DNA from: Marinobacterium stanieri
GTDB taxonomy: Bacteria; Pseudomonadota; Gammaproteobacteria; Pseudomonadales; Balneatricaceae
NCBI RefSeq assembly: GCF_900155945.1
Contig: NZ_FTMN01000001.1
Location: 961,761-1,025,760 of the forward strand
Length of the DNA: 64,000 nucleotides
Direction: 5' to 3'
In this document: positions 40,153 through 48,023 of the stretch, piece after piece
Layout of the letters: every line of letters starts with the position of its first letter
How positions within the stretch are numbered: position 1 is the first letter of the stretch
Made by a program: the position numbers and the translations under genes
Notes under the pieces: model-generated
What the model was told of the DNA's origin: nothing
The model's input: the letters and a program-made list of their open reading frames with translations, nothing else
Database searches by the model: none

Positions 40153-40350
40153 TCACTCTTCGCCCGTCTCATCTTTGAAATGAGTGACAAGGCTTTCAAT
40201 CTCAAAATTGAAGTAGAAGCAGAGCTTATCCAAGTTATCTGTAACTGTACTGCTGCCTTGATGATTCAACATCTTTGATAGGGTCATCCTGTTAATTCCT
40301 GTTTCATTAGCAATCTCAGAAACAGTAACCCTCCTCTTCTCCTGGAACTC
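40153..40350 (-). pseudogene. Truncated XRE-type HTH regulator
   Basis: The minus strand reads 65 codons and a stop: [25 protein letters not shown] is a helix-turn-helix, followed by TVTDNLDKLCFYFNFEIESLV, the usual continuation in small Cro/CI-like regulators. The N-terminal part is missing; an in-frame TGA lies six codons upstream of the readable start and no initiator is available. It abuts the helicase fragment at 40350, which marks a deletion or rearrangement junction. Confidence 0.65.
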
Positions 40351-40480
40351 CTTCGGACGTTCAAGTCATTGTCGCAACCGATAAGTACATTGGAGAGGGA
40401 TTCGACCTTCCCAGATTGGATACGCTGTTTCTCGCACTGCCCATTGCATGGAAAGGAACCTTGTCTCAGTACGCGGGCAG
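40350..40480 (+). pseudogene. Fragment of a DEAD/DEAH-box helicase C-terminal domain
   Basis: Read from 40350, the plus strand gives [19 protein letters not shown] then [24 protein letters not shown]. This is motif V/VI of superfamily-2 helicases of the kind found in phage-defence and restriction loci (usual form ATGRYIGEGFD...LFL..P..WKGTL.QYAGR). The frame is lost after about 40480. The next 109 bases end in an open frame [18 protein letters not shown]...F-stop (to 40589) that I cannot assign. Confidence 0.65.
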
Positions 40481-40601
40481 AAGGACCAAATCTTTTGCTA
40501 GAGCCAGCAAGGAAAACCGGCCTTCGCCAACCTGTTCATGTCCACCATGCTGGACCAGCAGTTGATCCAGTCGAATGAGGATTTCTAGATCCCGAGATCA
40601 A

Positions 40602-40656
40602 TTTGATATGCTAATATATATAATATGACATCAGTGATTCGTTATGGCATATCAAA
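40602..40656. promoter_or_regulatory. hipBA promoter with flanking inverted-repeat operators
   Basis: Perfect 10-bp arms TTTGATATGC (40602-40611) and GCATATCAAA (40647-40656) lie on either side of a perfect -10 box TATAAT (40619-40624). The right arm touches the hipB start codon. HipB proteins repress their own operon through such dyads. No good -35 is visible, and there is no Shine-Dalgarno before hipB. Confidence 0.7.
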
Positions 40657-40974
40657 ATGAGCTATGTAACCGAGCCGATAGTGGCGACCCTTCGCGAAGC
40701 ACGGGTACGTAAAGGGTTGAGCCAACGGGAGCTGAGCGCGCGCTCGGGTGTACCACAAAGCCATATCTCGAAAATCGAGTCAGGGAGTGTTGATCTACGC
40801 GTGTCCAGTTTGATTGCACTCGCCCGTGTGCTCGACCTGGAGCTATTGGTTGCGCCTAAAAAGTCTGTTCCTGCGATACAGTCGATCATTAGAAGCAGTA
40901 GCGGTAGCGGTACTCACGTTGAAGGTGAGCAGGTGTCGCCAGCCTACCTTTTAGATGAGGAAGACGATGACTAA
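40657..40974 (+). CDS. hipB: HipB-like antitoxin and autorepressor
   Basis: A 105-aa protein with an XRE helix-turn-helix (LREARVRKGLSQRELSARSGVPQSHISKIESG, about residues 10-45). A C-terminal Ser-rich and acidic tail ends in LDEEDDD. It should bind the operators upstream and neutralise the HipA kinase. It overlaps hipA by 8 bases. Confidence 0.88.
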   Translation: MSYVTEPIVATLREARVRKGLSQRELSARSGVPQSHISKIESGSVDLRVSSLIALARVLDLELLVAPKKSVPAIQSIIRSSSGSGTHVEGEQVSPAYLLDEEDDD

Positions 40975-42178
40975 CCTTGTGTCCACTCTGAATGTTTTGC
41001 TGCACGGCGAACCTGTCGGCACGATCACCAACGTGGGTCATGACAGAACGCTATTTGCTTTTACAGATGGCTACATCAATGATGAATCGCGACCGGTGTT
41101 AGGGCTTGGCTTTAAAGATTCGCTGGGCGGCTTGCTGACTGATTTCAAACCAACCCAAACCCGATTGCTTCCGTTTTTCTCCAATCTACTGCCAGAAGAA
41201 AGGATGCGCCACTACTTGGCAGAGCGTGCAGGCGTGAACCCGGCGCGGGAATTTTTTCTATTGTGGGCACTCGGACAAGACTTGCCAGGTGCAATCACAG
41301 TAGAGCCAGCCAATGGTGAAGCGCTCCCACCAAATTATCATAACGAGACGCAAGGTGATCCTAAACGTAAGGCACCCATGCGCTTTTCATTAGCGGGTGT
41401 GCAGTTGAAATTTTCCGCCGTGCAACAGGCAAAGGGTGGTTTAACGATCCCGGCAACAGGCCAAGGCGGCTCATGGATTGTGAAGTTGCCGTCGTCTCGA
41501 TTCGAAGCTGTACCCGAAAATGAATATTCGATGATGGAATTGGCACGCATGCTGGGAATGGATGTGCCAGAGACCCAGCTGCTGCCGATTAATCAGATTG
41601 CCAATATCCCGGAAGGGATCGGACAGTTTGGTGAAAGTGCCTTTGTGATCAAGCGTTTTGATCGTGCGGATGGCCGTGCCATACATATTGAGGACTTTGC
41701 CCAGGTGTTTGGCGTATACCCTCACGACAAGTATCAAAAAGCCAGTATGCGTAACATTGCTCAGGTGCTGGGAATAGAAGGTCAAGATGAGGACATTGCC
41801 GAATTTACCCGCCGATTGGTCTTCAATACGCTGATAGGCAATGCGGATATGCACCTGAAAAATTGGTCGGTGATATACAAAGATAAGCACACAGCATCGA
41901 TTGCCCCCGCGTATGACTTTGTTTCGACCGTACCCTATATCCCCGATGATAGTGCGGCCCTAAAGGTCAGCCGCAGTAAAAAGTTCAGCGACTTCACGTT
42001 AGATGAGTTATCACACTTGGCCGCGAAAGCCATGTTGCCGGAAAAGTGGGTGTTGGAAATTGCCAAGGAAACCGTTGCAGGCTTCAATGAAGTTTGGGCG
42101 AGAGAAAAAGCGCACTTGCCCCTAACCCAATCCATGATCGAGGCTATCGAGCGACACCAGCGCAACATACCAATTTGA
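40967..42178 (+). CDS. hipA: HipA-like serine/threonine kinase toxin
   Basis: A 403-aa type II toxin-antitoxin kinase. The N-terminal subdomain (about 1-110) is fused in the same chain. The core opens with MRFSLAGVQLKFSAV; the catalytic loop is GNADMHLKNWSV (near 290) and the magnesium motif is APAYDFVSTVPY (near 315). Family members phosphorylate aminoacyl-tRNA synthetases such as GltX and cause growth arrest; the target here is unknown. ATG at 40967 has GAGGAAG before it and is better than 40955. All catalytic motifs are intact. Confidence 0.92.
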   Translation: MTNLVSTLNVLLHGEPVGTITNVGHDRTLFAFTDGYINDESRPVLGLGFKDSLGGLLTDFKPTQTRLLPFFSNLLPEERMRHYLAERAGVNPAREFFLLWALGQDLPGAITVEPANGEALPPNYHNETQGDPKRKAPMRFSLAGVQLKFSAVQQAKGGLTIPATGQGGSWIVKLPSSRFEAVPENEYSMMELARMLGMDVPETQLLPINQIANIPEGIGQFGESAFVIKRFDRADGRAIHIEDFAQVFGVYPHDKYQKASMRNIAQVLGIEGQDEDIAEFTRRLVFNTLIGNADMHLKNWSVIYKDKHTASIAPAYDFVSTVPYIPDDSAALKVSRSKKFSDFTLDELSHLAAKAMLPEKWVLEIAKETVAGFNEVWAREKAHLPLTQSMIEAIERHQRNIPI

Positions 42179-42402
42179 AGGTAAGTGTGGCACGGAAGCA
42201 ATATTTTGGGGAAAAGGGTGCCTCACTTTGGATGAAATCCAGCATGAGCTATGGGGTGACTATCGATCATGCAGCTTCAGGGAACAACGAAAAAAATCAC
42301 GAGGACTCAAGTAAATCATGGCAGACCCGTTCGGGCATATCGATTCATTTCTAGGTAGCCCTGACCTGCCCTCGGCATTTAATCCAACCGGCTTCTATTA
42401 GG

Positions 42403-42422
42403 TCAAATCCAGCCCCCGCTAC
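42403..42422 (+). repeat. Right 20-bp direct repeat (att-like) on a tRNA 3'-end fragment
   Basis: Exact copy of 39911-39930, followed by ACAATTCAGAG and a terminator hairpin (42434-42464) of the GCCGGTAACC / GGTGCCGGC type. The tRNA part upstream of the T arm is missing. The 220 bases between hipA and this point hold only a 27-codon open frame (42318-42401) of doubtful status. Confidence 0.6.
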
Positions 42423-42472
42423 ACAATTCAGAGAAAGCCGGTAACCGAAAGGTGCCGGCTTTTTCGCTTTCT

Positions 42473-42544
42473 CGGCAATGGGTTACGAGCCTGGTAGCTC
42501 GTCGGGCTCAGCTTTCGATAAACCCCGGGCGAAGGTCGTTGGGT
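42473..42544 (+). pseudogene. Decayed tRNA-fMet copy, 3' end lost
   Basis: GGCAATGGGTTACGAGCCTGG through CGAAGGTCGTTGG matches the other decayed units, but the T arm and acceptor end are replaced by unrelated sequence (GTCTGATTCAACTC). The following 70 bases lead into the second tRNA promoter. Confidence 0.7.
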
Positions 42545-42616
42545 CTGATTCAACTCTTGCTGCGAAGCTCCGCTGATGAAGGAATCAGCTTATTTGGATT
42601 TATTTTTGTGATTACG

Positions 42617-42645
42617 TTGACAAGGACAAGGCCGGTGCGTAGTAT
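42617..42645 (+). promoter_or_regulatory. Promoter of second tRNA-fMet gene
   Basis: TTGACA (42617-42622), 17-base spacer, TAGTAT (42640-42645), followed by TCGCG and TTCAAGTTGA as at copy 1. The spacer sequence differs from copy 1 except near the -10. Confidence 0.85.
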
Positions 42646-42661
42646 TCGCGCTTCAAGTTGA

Positions 42662-42738
<77 letters not shown>

Positions 42739-43600
42739 AATTTAGAGAAAGCCGGTAACCGAAAGGTGCCGGCTTTTTCGCTTTCTAGGCAATGGGTTAC
42801 GAGCGCTGGTAGCGCGTCGGGCTCAGCTCTTGATAAACCCCGGGCGAAGGTCGTTGGTTCAAATCCAGCCCCCGCTACCAAATTTAGAGAAAGCCGGTAA
42901 CCGAAAGGTGCCGGCTTTTTCGCTTTCTGGGCAATGGGTTACGAGCCTGGTAGCGCGTCGGGCTCAGCTCTTCATAACCCCAGGCGAAGGTCGTTGGTTC
43001 AAATCCAGCCCCCGCTACCAAATTTAGAGAAAGCCGATTTCGAAAGAGATCGGCTTTTTCGCTTTCTGGGCAACGGGTTACGAGCGATGGTAGCGCGTCG
43101 GGCTCAGCTCTTCATAACCCCGGGCGAAGGTCGCTGGTTCAAATCCAGCCCCCGCTACCAAATTCAGAGAAAGCCGATTTCGAAAGAGATCGGCTTTTTC
43201 GCTTTCTGGACAATGGGTTACGAGCCTGGTAGCGCGTCGGGCTCAGCTCTTCATAACCCCGGGCGAAGGTCGCTGGTTCAAATCCAGCCCCCGCTACCAA
43301 ATTTAGAGAAAGCCGATTTCGAAAGAGATCGGCTTTTTCGCTTTCTGGGCAACGGGTTACGAGCTGGTAGCGCGTCGGGCTCAGCTCTTTGTAACCCCGG
43401 GCGAAGGCCGTTGGTTCAAATCCAGCCCCCGCTACCAAATTTAGAGAAAGCCGATTTCGAAAGAGATCGGCTTTTTCGCTTTCTGGGCAACGGGTCACGA
43501 GCGCTGGTAGCGCGTCGGGCTCAGCTCTTGATAAGCCCTAGATAGATAAACCTAAGGCGAAGATCGTCAGCCAGGATTCAGCCCTGCCGCTACCCTGTCG
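42739..43600 (+). repeat. Tandem array of terminator plus decayed tRNA-fMet units
   Basis: Six consecutive units of 138-141 bp. Each has AAATT(T/C)AGAGAAAG, a terminator hairpin with TTTTT and CGCTTTCT, then a decayed tRNA-fMet. Decayed tRNA parts run at about 42788-42880, 42929-43020, 43068-43160, 43208-43299, 43347-43437 and 43485-43594 (the last strongly degraded). The hairpins start near 42749, 42889, 43029, 43169, 43307 and 43446. The T arm and CCCCCGCTACCA are near-perfect in five units; the 5' acceptor strand is missing in all; the anticodon loop is expanded. Two D-arm variants occur, including GCGC-TGGTA-GCGC. No gene is in the array; open frames across it are repeat artefacts. Confidence 0.9.
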
Positions 43601-43602
43601 GG

Positions 43603-43860
43603 TTATTTATCCTTTTTCGGCTTGTCCTTGTCGTGCCCTTTACCAGGGTTATTGTCACCATGGATACTGCGGTTTTCGTGTTTATCCTTGTCAAACTTGT
43701 CTGAACGGCAGTCATCCGATTTCACGGTCACGTTTTCGCCTTCCAGTTTGATGCAGTCCTTGCTGATCTCGATGTTATCAGTTGAGACAGTGATCTCCGC
43801 CTGAGCGATGGAGAAAGGAACAAGCATAAACGTGGCGGTCAGCAGTATTTTTTTCATCAT
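43603..43860 (-). CDS. Small exported Asp/Lys-rich protein
   Basis: An 85-aa protein with a clear signal peptide (MMKKILLTATFMLVPFSIAQA). A short Val/Ile-rich segment has two Cys (ISKDCIKLEGENVTVKSDDC) that could form a disulphide, and the tail is very hydrophilic (DKFDKDKHENRSIHGDNNPGKGHDKDKPKKDK). I do not recognise a family. Start 43860 was chosen for the signal peptide; the ribosome site is weak (AGG about 10 bases upstream). It adjoins the end of the tRNA-derived array, whose last degraded unit ends 9 bases from its stop. Confidence 0.65.
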   Translation of the reverse strand: MMKKILLTATFMLVPFSIAQAEITVSTDNIEISKDCIKLEGENVTVKSDDCRSDKFDKDKHENRSIHGDNNPGKGHDKDKPKKDK

Positions 43861-43944
43861 TGTTGGCATACCTGCACTTAACTTCACTCGGTTGACTAAA
43901 CAGCTTGGCTGGCAGCATTACGGTTGCCAACTTCTCTCCTCAGG

Positions 43945-45996
43945 CTAGCAGCTCGAAGAAGCTTCGTGATAGTACAACGCAATAAATTCGTCGGCCGGCA
44001 TGGGACGGTGAAACAGGAACCCCTGCCCCACATTACAGCCGATACTGTGCAGCAAGGCGCTTTGCTCGGTAGTTTCTATTCCTTCAGCTACCACCGAGAA
44101 ATCGAGCTTATCCAGAAGCTGCATAACCCCCTGCAGCAGAGTAGCAGCACGCTCGTCCTGACACAGGTCGGCCACAAAATCGCGATCGATTTTAACCACG
44201 TCCAGTGGCAGGCGGCGCAGGTAGGTCAAACTGGAATACCCGGTGCCAAAGTCATCCAGCGCCAGGCTGAAACCGGTGTTACGCAAGGCCTGAAGCCGCT
44301 CAAGCACGGTATCGGCCAGGTTGATGAACGCAGTTTCCGTGATTTCCAGCTCTATGCAACCGGGGTCCAGACCAAAGCGCTTAACGGTATTGGCACACCA
44401 TTCAACCAGGTCGGGCTCCTGCAGCTGCTTGGCCGACAGGTTGATGCTGATGCGTGGCAGCTGATACCCGGCGGCTGTACTTTCCTGCAGCAGGCGACAG
44501 CTGCGCGCAAACACCCAGCGATCCAGCGCCACAATAAGCCGGCTTTCTTCGGCCAGCGGGATGAACTCCGCCGGTGAAATCAGGCCCTTTTCCGGATGCT
44601 CCCAGCGCAGCAGAACTTCTGCGCCAGCTATCTGGCCATCAGGCAAGGAAACTTTTGGTTGCAAGTAGAGCTTCAGCCCCAGGTCTGCATCGGGCTGAGT
44701 GGCCAGCATCAGCTGCTGTTCCAGCATCAACCGATGCCACATGGCACTGCTGATGGCTTCATCATAAAAACGATAGCTGTCACGACCGGACTGCTTGGCG
44801 GCTGTCATGGCCGTCTGCGCCGAGGCCAGCAGCGTATCGGCATCACTGGCATCCTTGGGTGCCAGGGCAATGCCGGCCGACGGGCTCAGCCGAATAATTT
44901 CACCATCCAGCGTAACCGGCTGCTGTAGCAGCTGGATACAGCGCACGGCCTGACGGGCGATATCCGTTAGATCAGAGGAGTTGAGCTGCAATATGACAAA
45001 CTCATCGCCGGTCAAACGGAACAACTGCAAGGCCGAGCCGGTCAATTCACGCAAGCGTTGACTGAGGCAGCGGATCAGCTGATCGCCTCCGCGCATGCCA
45101 AAACGATCATTGATGGGTGACAGCTGCCCCAGGTCCACACACATGAGTGCCAGAGGCTTAGTATCCTCTTCACCCAGTTCATGGTTGAGGGTCTGGATCA
45201 GTTTATGCCGGTTGCCAACGCCGGTTAACGGGTCCGTGAAGGCAAGCTGTTCAATTTCGGCTTCTTTCGCGCGCATCTCGGTCAGGTCATGCAGCACTGA
45301 AACATAGTGCGTTACCTGGCCTTCCTGCCCCCTGAGAGCACTGATCGACATCCACTGCAGGTAAACCTCACCGGACTTGCGCCGATTCCAGACCTCACCC
45401 TGCCAGCGCCCATGCTCGCTCAGCGTGGCATTCATCTGCTCGTAAAAGTCCTGCTCATGATGATTGGAGCGCAAGAAGCGTGGCGTTAGCCCTTGAACCT
45501 CTTCCGCGGTGTAGCCGGTAATCTGAGTAAACGCCGGATTCACACGCTGAATACGCGCACCGGAATCGGTCACCATAATGCCTTCGATCGTGCTGTCGAG
45601 GATACGGTCTGCCATCGCTTCCTGCGTACGCAGCGCCTGTTGCAGCCGCAGGTCCTGACCAACCCCCGTCAGGCCGGTAACACGGCCCTTTTCATCCAGG
45701 TGGGCCAGCACACGGAGGCTGACAGGGATGGAGCTTCCATCCAGTGAGCGAAACAGGATAGTGCCATTCCAACAGCCAGTGGAAAGCACTTGCGGAAAGG
45801 CTTCTTCCTGCAACAAGCGCAGGTTGTCATCATCATGAAAGTCTTTCGCATACATGGGGTTGGCATGGAAGTCATGGTCCATTCCGACTCCCAGCATGCG
45901 CCGCCCGGAGCGGTTCATGAATTCGATTCGATAATCCCGATCCAGACTGGCGATAAAGTCACCGGTCAAATCCAGAAACTGGCGTTGTCTGTTCAT
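43945..45996 (-). CDS. PAS-PAS-GGDEF-EAL protein, probable c-di-GMP phosphodiesterase
   Basis: A 683-aa cytoplasmic protein. Two PAS domains (about 1-120 and 125-250; second with GIMVTDSGARIQRVNPAFTQITGY), a GGDEF domain (about 255-415) and an EAL domain (about 425-680). The GGDEF signature is LTGDEF (near 330), so cyclase activity is doubtful. The EAL motif reads EVL (near 460), but the other catalytic residues are present: NLSAKQL, ITETAF, DDFGTGYSS, KIDRDFV, AEGIET and the final GQGF. ATG at 45996 follows CGGAAG; the upstream ATG would overlap the chemoreceptor gene. It probably shares a transcript with that gene. Confidence 0.88.
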   Translation of the reverse strand: MNRQRQFLDLTGDFIASLDRDYRIEFMNRSGRRMLGVGMDHDFHANPMYAKDFHDDDNLRLLQEEAFPQVLSTGCWNGTILFRSLDGSSIPVSLRVLAHLDEKGRVTGLTGVGQDLRLQQALRTQEAMADRILDSTIEGIMVTDSGARIQRVNPAFTQITGYTAEEVQGLTPRFLRSNHHEQDFYEQMNATLSEHGRWQGEVWNRRKSGEVYLQWMSISALRGQEGQVTHYVSVLHDLTEMRAKEAEIEQLAFTDPLTGVGNRHKLIQTLNHELGEEDTKPLALMCVDLGQLSPINDRFGMRGGDQLIRCLSQRLRELTGSALQLFRLTGDEFVILQLNSSDLTDIARQAVRCIQLLQQPVTLDGEIIRLSPSAGIALAPKDASDADTLLASAQTAMTAAKQSGRDSYRFYDEAISSAMWHRLMLEQQLMLATQPDADLGLKLYLQPKVSLPDGQIAGAEVLLRWEHPEKGLISPAEFIPLAEESRLIVALDRWVFARSCRLLQESTAAGYQLPRISINLSAKQLQEPDLVEWCANTVKRFGLDPGCIELEITETAFINLADTVLERLQALRNTGFSLALDDFGTGYSSLTYLRRLPLDVVKIDRDFVADLCQDERAATLLQGVMQLLDKLDFSVVAEGIETTEQSALLHSIGCNVGQGFLFHRPMPADEFIALYYHEASSSC

Positions 45997-46016
45997 CTGC
46001 TTCCGTTGCACCCGTG

Positions 46017-47594
46017 TTATGCCGACTTGCGGCACCAGAACTGATGCGCCAGCGCATTCAACTCCGTCGCTACCGTCAAAACTTGCTGCCCCGCCCGGGA
46101 GCTTTGTTCAACCGCTCCGAGATTCCGTTCAGAAAGTGTCTGAATAGAGACAATACTACGGTCAATTTCACTTGCAACACTACTTTGCTGCTCGACCGCC
46201 GATGCGGTCTGGACGCTCATATCACTGATGCGACGAATGGCGCCCAGAATATTATCCAGCGCATGCTCGGTTTCATCACTGAGCTCGACGCAACGGTCAG
46301 CCCGTTCACGCCCCTGGTTGATGGTATCCACGGCATCACTGGCACTGGTTTGCAGCTCTTCAATCATGGCACGCACTTCACCCGTCGAGTTTTGTGTTCT
46401 CAACGACAGTGAACGTACTTCATCCGCTACGACGGCAAAACCGCGGCCCGCATCCCCTGCCCGTGAAGCCTCAATGGCGGCGTTCAACGCGAGCAGATTG
46501 GTTTGTTCTGAAATATCGTTGATGACATCCAGTACATTGGCAATATTGCGACTGTGGCCGTTTACCTGAGCAATAACCCCCTCGGCCTCGGCAATATGTG
46601 CCTGCAGGTCATGTACAGCTGATGCCGTGGCCTCCACCGTTTGCCTGCTATGTGCCACTTCACTGACCGCTTCTTCCGCCGCCTGAGAGCTGTGCTGAGC
46701 ATTGGTCGCCACTTCCTGCACCGAGGCCGACATTTGGCTGATGGCGGCAGCGGACTGCTCCATTTCGATCGACTGCTGCTGCATACCGGTCTGCGACTGA
46801 CTCACAGCCTCGCTCAGCATTTCGGCATCGTCTTTCAGTTGCCGGGCCGAATCATCCATGCGCCCCACCAGACCATCGCATTCGGAACTCAATTGTTTAA
46901 GCAGCAGGCGCATCTGGCCGATATCATCCTGTCGACCGGTATAGATATAACGTGCGACCGGGTCGTTCAGCTGTTGCTGACACTCTGCCACCAGGCGACG
47001 CCAGGGTGAAAGCACCAACAACATGCCTGACAGCATCAAGGCCATCACGGCAGCCCAGATCATGGGACTCTCTTCAGGGTAAAACAGGTTAAGTGCCAGC
47101 CCGGCCAGGCCTGGCACCAGCACCGATGTCAGCAGACGGCCGGTCAGGCCTATTTTGGCCAAGGGGTTGGCAGGCAGGGGCGAACGGCCTGACATCAGCC
47201 GCGGATAGACTTTCTCGGCCCGCGCCACTGCGTCACGCTCCGGGCGACGCCTGACGGATTGATATTCGCAGGTCTGCCCATCCCGCTTGATGGGCATCAC
47301 AAAGGCATCCACCCAATAGTGGTCGCCATTTTTACAGCGGTTTTTGACGACTCCCATCCAGGTATGGCCGGACTTGACCCTGTCCCACAAACCGGCAAAT
47401 GCGGCGGGTGGCATATCCGGGTGACGGACGATGTTGTGATTGCGTCCCAACAGCTCTTCAGTTTCAAATCCGCTGATGGCAACGAAGTCCGGGTTGACGT
47501 AGGTAACCGCTCCTTTCAGATCGGTGGTTGACAGTATGTTGGCATGCTCCGAGACGTTTTTTTCTTGTTGTGTCACCGGTTCATTGATTTTCAT
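46017..47594 (-). CDS. Aer-like PAS methyl-accepting chemotaxis protein
   Basis: A 525-aa receptor. An N-terminal PAS domain (about 15-125; [32 protein letters not shown]) resembles Aer, which binds FAD and senses redox. Two membrane segments (about 152-172 and 176-195) form a hairpin with no periplasmic domain, followed by a signalling coiled coil with the conserved hairpin tip ([34 protein letters not shown]). No C-terminal CheR/CheB tether pentapeptide is visible. It is upstream of the PAS-GGDEF-EAL gene by 20 bases. Confidence 0.9.
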   Translation of the reverse strand: MKINEPVTQQEKNVSEHANILSTTDLKGAVTYVNPDFVAISGFETEELLGRNHNIVRHPDMPPAAFAGLWDRVKSGHTWMGVVKNRCKNGDHYWVDAFVMPIKRDGQTCEYQSVRRRPERDAVARAEKVYPRLMSGRSPLPANPLAKIGLTGRLLTSVLVPGLAGLALNLFYPEESPMIWAAVMALMLSGMLLVLSPWRRLVAECQQQLNDPVARYIYTGRQDDIGQMRLLLKQLSSECDGLVGRMDDSARQLKDDAEMLSEAVSQSQTGMQQQSIEMEQSAAAISQMSASVQEVATNAQHSSQAAEEAVSEVAHSRQTVEATASAVHDLQAHIAEAEGVIAQVNGHSRNIANVLDVINDISEQTNLLALNAAIEASRAGDAGRGFAVVADEVRSLSLRTQNSTGEVRAMIEELQTSASDAVDTINQGRERADRCVELSDETEHALDNILGAIRRISDMSVQTASAVEQQSSVASEIDRSIVSIQTLSERNLGAVEQSSRAGQQVLTVATELNALAHQFWCRKSA

Positions 47595-47769
47595 TACAGT
47601 CCCTTGCCAGTGGCATATAGTTCACTTTTTGTACTGCTTTTTTAAAAACATTACTCCAGTTGCCAGGCGCAGACAATAACCTTACTTAATGCAGTGATAA
47701 ATTAAGTTTTGGTTAATACTTGTAACCCCAAAGCCTGGGACAAAAATGCACCACAAGACCACACGGACC

Positions 47770-47784
47770 GCACCAAAACAGTGC
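47770..47784. promoter_or_regulatory. NtrC-like enhancer dyad
   Basis: GCAC-CAAAACA-GTGC matches the GCAC-N7-GTGC core of NtrC sites and is centred about 100 bases upstream of the predicted sRNA start. A further half-site TGCACC lies at 47747-47752 (about -130). Both distances are typical for enhancer-binding proteins. The upstream GGTTA-N7-TAACC dyad near 47711 may be another site. Confidence 0.5.
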
Positions 47785-47850
47785 ACAGAAAACCCCAAAA
47801 AACCGCTGCATTAAATTTATAACTAACTGATATTTATACATTTACAGGTT

Positions 47851-47867
47851 TTGGCACGGTTATGGCT
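47851..47867 (+). promoter_or_regulatory. Sigma-54 (-24/-12) promoter
   Basis: TTGGCACGGTTATGGCT: GG at 47853-47854 and GC at 47865-47866 with exactly 10 bases between, and the full TGGCACG element. One mismatch to consensus (TGGC for TTGC at -12). Transcription would start near 47878. Confidence 0.65.
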
Positions 47868-47876
47868 TAAAGTACA

Positions 47877-47940
47877 TCAGGGATACTCAACAGCAGCAGG
47901 TATCCTGTATTCTTCAGGCCCCACTCGGGGCCTTTTTTTA
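47877..47940 (+). ncRNA. Candidate sigma-54-dependent small RNA, about 62 nt
   Basis: The segment between the -24/-12 promoter and a strong terminator holds no open frame with a ribosome site. A 5' hairpin pairs CAGG(G)ATAC (47878-47886) with GTATCCTG (47900-47907), with one bulged G and a 13-base loop rich in CAG. A 3' terminator hairpin AGGCCCC-ACTC-GGGGCCT (47916-47933) is followed by seven T residues. The apaH start is 84 bases beyond the terminator, so the transcript should stop before apaH. I do not recognise an RNA family. Confidence 0.55.
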
Positions 47941-48023
47941 TCTCGACATTCACCGAAATGGCGATTTTTACCGACACCTGCAATCCGCTATCATGCGTGG
48001 CGTGTTGAGAATTCGGAAAACCT

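Larger units (their letters stand above)
39931..42402. mobile_element. hipBA islet inserted at a tRNA-fMet-like 3' end
   Basis: A 2.5-kb segment bounded by the 20-bp direct repeats at 39911-39930 and 42403-42422. Contents: an N-terminally truncated HTH gene, a helicase fragment, hipB, hipA and a short tail. No recombinase gene remains. The arrangement is what a tRNA-3'-end integration leaves, with deletion of the integrase; it could also come from recombination between array units. Confidence 0.5.

Noticed and set aside
40369..40578. 69-codon plus-strand frame in the islet
   Set aside because: The neighbouring frame reads as helicase motif V/VI, so this frame is a shadow of a decayed gene and has no ribosome site.
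42318..42401. 27-codon frame MADPFGHIDSFLG... ending at the right att-like repeat
   Set aside because: A GAGGA lies about 12 bases upstream, but the peptide is very short and unrecognised and could be the cut end of a gene. Kept only as a note.
42739..43600. CRISPR array
   Set aside because: Units are about 140 bp and contiguous, with no short repeats alternating with unique spacers, and no cas genes are near.
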